From Cinnamomum chago (taxonomy: Eukaryota; Streptophyta; Magnoliopsida; Laurales; Lauraceae): a stretch of 64,000 bases of DNA. The DNA lies in assembly GCA_038049695.1 (NCBI GenBank), contig CP142456.1, positions 74,361,422 to 74,425,421 on the forward strand, read 5' to 3'. Below, piece after piece: positions 61,801 through 64,000 of this stretch (position 1 is the first letter of the stretch; each line of letters starts with the position of its first letter). The translations under genes were made by a program, and so were the position numbers. The notes under the pieces are model-generated. The model had not been told where the DNA came from. It saw only the letters and a program-made list of their open reading frames with translations, and made no database searches.

Positions 61801-63730
61801 ACCAAGATTTGAGTCTCTCTTCCTTTTTTTTGTTAAATAAAATAGAGCATGTGGGATTTATGAGCAGATAAAGGTTGAATAAGCCTGTATTGGTCGGCTG
61901 GTTCCAGTTCAAACTTGTCCAACTGGCTGGGCTACTCCATGTCTTGAAACACTGAATATGATTTTATTATTTCCTGTTATGAGAACCCTATATTCTGCTC
62001 TAACTGGTTGCTAAATTTCTATATTTCTCTTTTCTAGTTGATCTGGATCATTGGCCCTATTAAATTGATGATGGATCTGCAAGAAAAACTTATCATTTTA
62101 ACACCCATGGTTATTTTCTCACTGAATTCTTTCTTTACATCTCCAACTTCTTGTTTGGGAGAAAGCTAATATCATCATCATCAACACTGATGCTTTGTCA
62201 CAACACATTTTCAACATCCCTTTTTTTAAAGTTGGTAACAGCAGTATTTCAATTGTTCCATTTGGGAGGTTTTCCACGTTATGCTATTACCCATTGGTGC
62301 CCATCATTCTCAACCTTCGTTTCAGCAGAAGTTTTAGAAATACCAACATGTATGACTGCCGAGGGGTAGTACCTCTACTGCTATATGATGGTGACAGCTG
62401 TTATAATGATTGAAGATAAATTGAATGAAAGTGGCCTGATTTTGTGCATGCACGTGTGTTTCCTACACCATCGCACATTTGCTGTTGTGTTTGATTGTGT
62501 GCATAGAATTGGTCAGTATGTTTCTATATATTTTTCTACACCATTGCTCATTTGCTGTCATATTTGATTGTGTGAATAGAATTGGTGATGTTCTTCTTTA
62601 ATATTGTGTTTTGCTCAGACACATCCATTTCACTGGTACTTCACTTCTGCTCTTCCTCGCTCTTTGCTTGCAGCATATCCTCTTTGTTTGGTAAGATTAG
62701 AAATTGAGGCACCCAAAATGATATTTAACTCCCATTTTATATCTTGGTTCACATTTTCATATGCTTGCTTGCTAGAAGAAGTTGCACTTTTCAATCTTTA
62801 GAAAGGACAATCTTGTTCAAGTAATTTTGTGCATTGAGCAAGATAGTTTATTAAAGAAAGCTTCAGTTAGCATGAAGATACATCTTCTGCAAAAAAGCTT
62901 TTCTGTTATATCAGTTTGCATAATCTTGGAATCATTTTTTTCACTTCTTTTGTCTTTTTTGAGAATTAAGGAACTTCCATTAAGAATTAAGGAACTTCAA
63001 TTATTTTCTGTTGTACAGAGCCCCTCTGTCGAGGAAATGAAGGGCTGAAAGAAAAAGACCATGACAATTTGAACCGAAGAAACTAAGAAATGAAATCATT
63101 TTACAATCAGAATATCTCCTTGTCCACCCCAACTTGGGCTAAGCTTATCTGTGTCTTCATTGAGCTGTTTAGGAATATGTCAGCATGCGGCATTTGTGTC
63201 CTTCTCTAGCTCCTTATGTCCCTAGGAATGTGGAAGAGCGGCTATGGCAGTGGAGCTTCTCCACCAGCCCAGGCAATTGCATTTCTGGAGTCCCCCTTTC
63301 TTCTAGTATGGGGTCATGGATCTGAGACTGCAGTATCTTTCATTCATACAGTTTTTAACTTTTTTTATTACAAATTAACACACACACACACACACACTTT
63401 GCTTTTTGTAAGAATATGTAGGAAGTAGTAAGGCAGCATATTTGTTTGACATTGTGCTTCTTGTTTTGCAGCTTGGGGTGTTAGTTGACAGGAGGATCCA
63501 ACGGTTCATTCTGCCAGTTTTTTCTTTCATTTTACTTTACTCAAAACTTCAACATAAGGTCTTGCATTAGTAGTTTAAGCTTCAATTCAGTTAATTTATT
63601 GGTTTTGGCTTTATTTATGAATATATATAAAAAATGTTCTCTCTTTTTTTTTTTTTCCACAGGAGCTCCGCTTTATATTTGGTTCGATCCCTATCTTCAA
63701 TTTATCAGCAGCTATTGCGGCTAGCAGAAT
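49805..63730 (+). CDS. ALG12: ALG12, dolichyl-P-Man alpha-1,6-mannosyltransferase (3' end outside window)
   Basis: ALG12 (GT22 family, GT-C fold; EBS4 in Arabidopsis) adds the eighth mannose, alpha-1,6-linked, to lipid-linked Man7GlcNAc2 in the ER lumen, using dolichyl-phosphate mannose. Exons: 49805-49871, 49968-50053, 50400-50441, 50557-50602, 50857-50943, 56424-56479, 57428-57545, 58036-58094, 59887-59958, 60369-60432, 60545-60648, 62619-62690, 63472-63558 and 63663-63730. All junctions are in frame, giving 342 codons of about 500. Family marks: the first luminal loop with VEESFNVQAMHD (44-55), DFPGVVPRTF (about 69-78), RPLPNILSFGL, VFRCDTVLLLGP, FNSVLNRSSEWGTHPFHWYF, and HKELRF (319-324), the GT22 HKE signature. 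Many hydrophobic helices fit a polytopic ER protein. Intron 3 has a GC donor. Intron 5 (5.5 kb) is full of repeats. A CT-rich leader (49781-49796) precedes the start, which is the first ATG in that context. Confidence 0.95.
51352..51639 (+). repeat. 144-bp tandem duplication in ALG12 intron 5
   Basis: Two adjacent copies, 51352-51495 and 51496-51639, share TTTCATATGCTTGGATCTTT, AAGCTTCCATG(A/G)TGG and ATAGAATTGATTTCCAAAAA, with roughly one change in ten bases. Non-coding. Confidence 0.8.
51680..51990 (+). mobile_element. LINE 3' end with poly(A) tail
   Basis: Translation gives VVFRHMGRSANSLEDSLAKLG then LDRSLPFVGFP and a stop, the RNase H end of plant L1-like LINEs. A T-rich 3' untranslated region follows, ending ACCAATAAAAAAAAA. 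It is severely 5'-truncated. The adjoining Mutator-like element begins right after the nine A residues. Confidence 0.65.
51991..53129. mobile_element. Mutator-like foldback element with about 300-bp inverted repeats
   Basis: The ends are inverted copies: GGGGATTTTACCGAAAAAGT at the left and its complement at the right. Similarity continues about 300 bp inward (51991-52295 against 52830-53129), including CT-rich/GA-rich arms. It is flanked by nine A on each side (51982-51990; 53130-53138), compatible with a 9-bp Mutator duplication though ambiguous in an A run. It is 1139 bp with no transposase. Each arm has three near-palindromes built on CGGNGATATCNCCG. Confidence 0.8.
53870..55290 (+). mobile_element. 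decayed L1-like LINE (RT to RNase H) in ALG12 intron 5
   Basis: Three blocks in LINE order can be read. First, reverse transcriptase EEAYDCVDWG with QRMGFRVKWRTWVKDCVGS (about 53950-54060). Second, the zf-RVT-like region DNLWKRQTVIVNACPLRF (about 54184-54240) and GLWIIWNERNRRCFD-type sequence (54440-54670). Third, RNase H KLNFDSIVLAIS (about 54850) and LDSLAKGVSGDQII (about 55250). Many frame changes and stops separate them. Part of the zf-RVT region is triplicated at 54426-54668 with a period of 79-87 bp. A short tRNA-like TAGCTCAGTTCATTAGAGC at 55013, followed by A-rich sequence, may be a SINE scrap inserted into it. Confidence 0.7.
58811..59220 (-). mobile_element. LINE 3' fragment, minus strand, in ALG12 intron 8
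   Basis: Minus-strand translation gives KGIGVMDSNEAEVLAIFG, then RLIVVSDSRNVISWV, then RSANGLADSLAKQGVKRSS, all RNase H parts in order but in different frames. The poly(A) tail appears as T residues at 58811-58818. It is 5'-truncated with several frame changes. Confidence 0.7.
59231..59364 (+). mobile_element. short LINE 3' tail inserted beside the previous one
   Basis: A T-rich 3' untranslated segment ends TTAATGAAAGTAGCCATTC plus about 13 A residues. ACATATCAA lies on both sides (59221-59229 and 59365-59373), a 9-bp target duplication. It is extremely 5'-truncated, about 130 bp, and in the opposite direction to its LINE neighbour. Confidence 0.6.
61505..61891 (+). repeat. tandem duplication of about 185 bp in ALG12 intron 11
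   Basis: Copies at 61505-61686 and 61696-61891 share GATATTCCCATAATTATT, TTTATCTTTAATACCAAAA and AGAGCATGTGGGATT. The second copy carries an insertion of about 16 bp near 61786-61801. High identity points to a recent event. Confidence 0.85.
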
Positions 63731-64000
63731 GTATGTGTGGATATTTTATTTTTATTCCTGTCAAAACTTTTCCTGTCATATAGTTTTTAAAGGTGGGTTG
63801 TGATTTTAATGCTGCTGCTGTAGAACATATAACTTCCTTTTAACTTCTAAGGGACCACAGGACTGAGCTTATTGGGGAACATTGTTGTGTCAACTCTTTT
63901 CATTGGTTTGTAACAGTAGAGATGTTCTGGTAAAAATTGAAAAACTGCATGGTGCCACAGTAAGATGGTTTCAGATATCTAGGAGCAACTATTAAAAAAA
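63731..64000 (+). other. ALG12 intron running off the window
   Basis: It follows the donor AGAAT|GTATGT at 63730/63731. No further ALG12 exon is recognisable before the window ends, so the C-terminal third of the protein lies beyond it. Confidence 0.8.

Overview
The window looks like nuclear DNA of a flowering plant, most likely a eudicot. It is AT-rich, its genes are split by canonical plant introns, and it holds plant-type Copia and Gypsy LTR elements, tRNA-derived SINEs, L1-like LINE ends, and hAT and Mutator-like DNA elements. The species cannot be told from the sequence. No bacterial genes, CRISPR arrays, rRNA genes or intact tRNA genes were seen.

Three host genes are well supported. 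A P-class pentatricopeptide repeat protein lies on the minus strand (9224 down to 5588, two exons). An ELMO-domain protein lies on the plus strand (35209-45365, at least eight coding exons). ALG12, the ER alpha-1,6-mannosyltransferase of N-glycan assembly, lies on the plus strand (49805-63730, fourteen exons, running off the right edge). A fourth, small gene encodes a GRF zinc finger followed by one membrane helix (18845-19323). It sits inside a large transposon and may be cargo. The host genes have unrelated roles and do not form a cluster.

Layout: 1-4512 holds a foldback MITE and a broken Copia element. 4513-10010 holds the PPR gene, whose intron carries a hAT element nested in a SINE. 10011-28858 is a transposon block with four solo LTRs bounded by matching 5-bp target duplications. 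One of them (13344-24096) has been split by a second solo LTR and by a 6.6-kb terminal-inverted-repeat element. That element contains the GRF gene and two opposed arrays of a 188-bp repeat. 28859-34690 is mostly unassigned and includes a clean 606-bp hAT MITE. 34691-45365 is the ELMO gene, 45366-49804 is intergenic with MITE-like repeats, and 49805-64000 is ALG12, whose introns carry LINE remnants and a Mutator-like foldback element.

The most unusual structure is the 16693-23338 element. It has about 0.8-kb inverted repeats, a 32-bp perfect palindrome at each tip, insertion in a TA microsatellite, an intact-looking GRF/membrane gene and a large internal inverted satellite. Boundaries and splice sites were read by eye; no alignment or database search was run.
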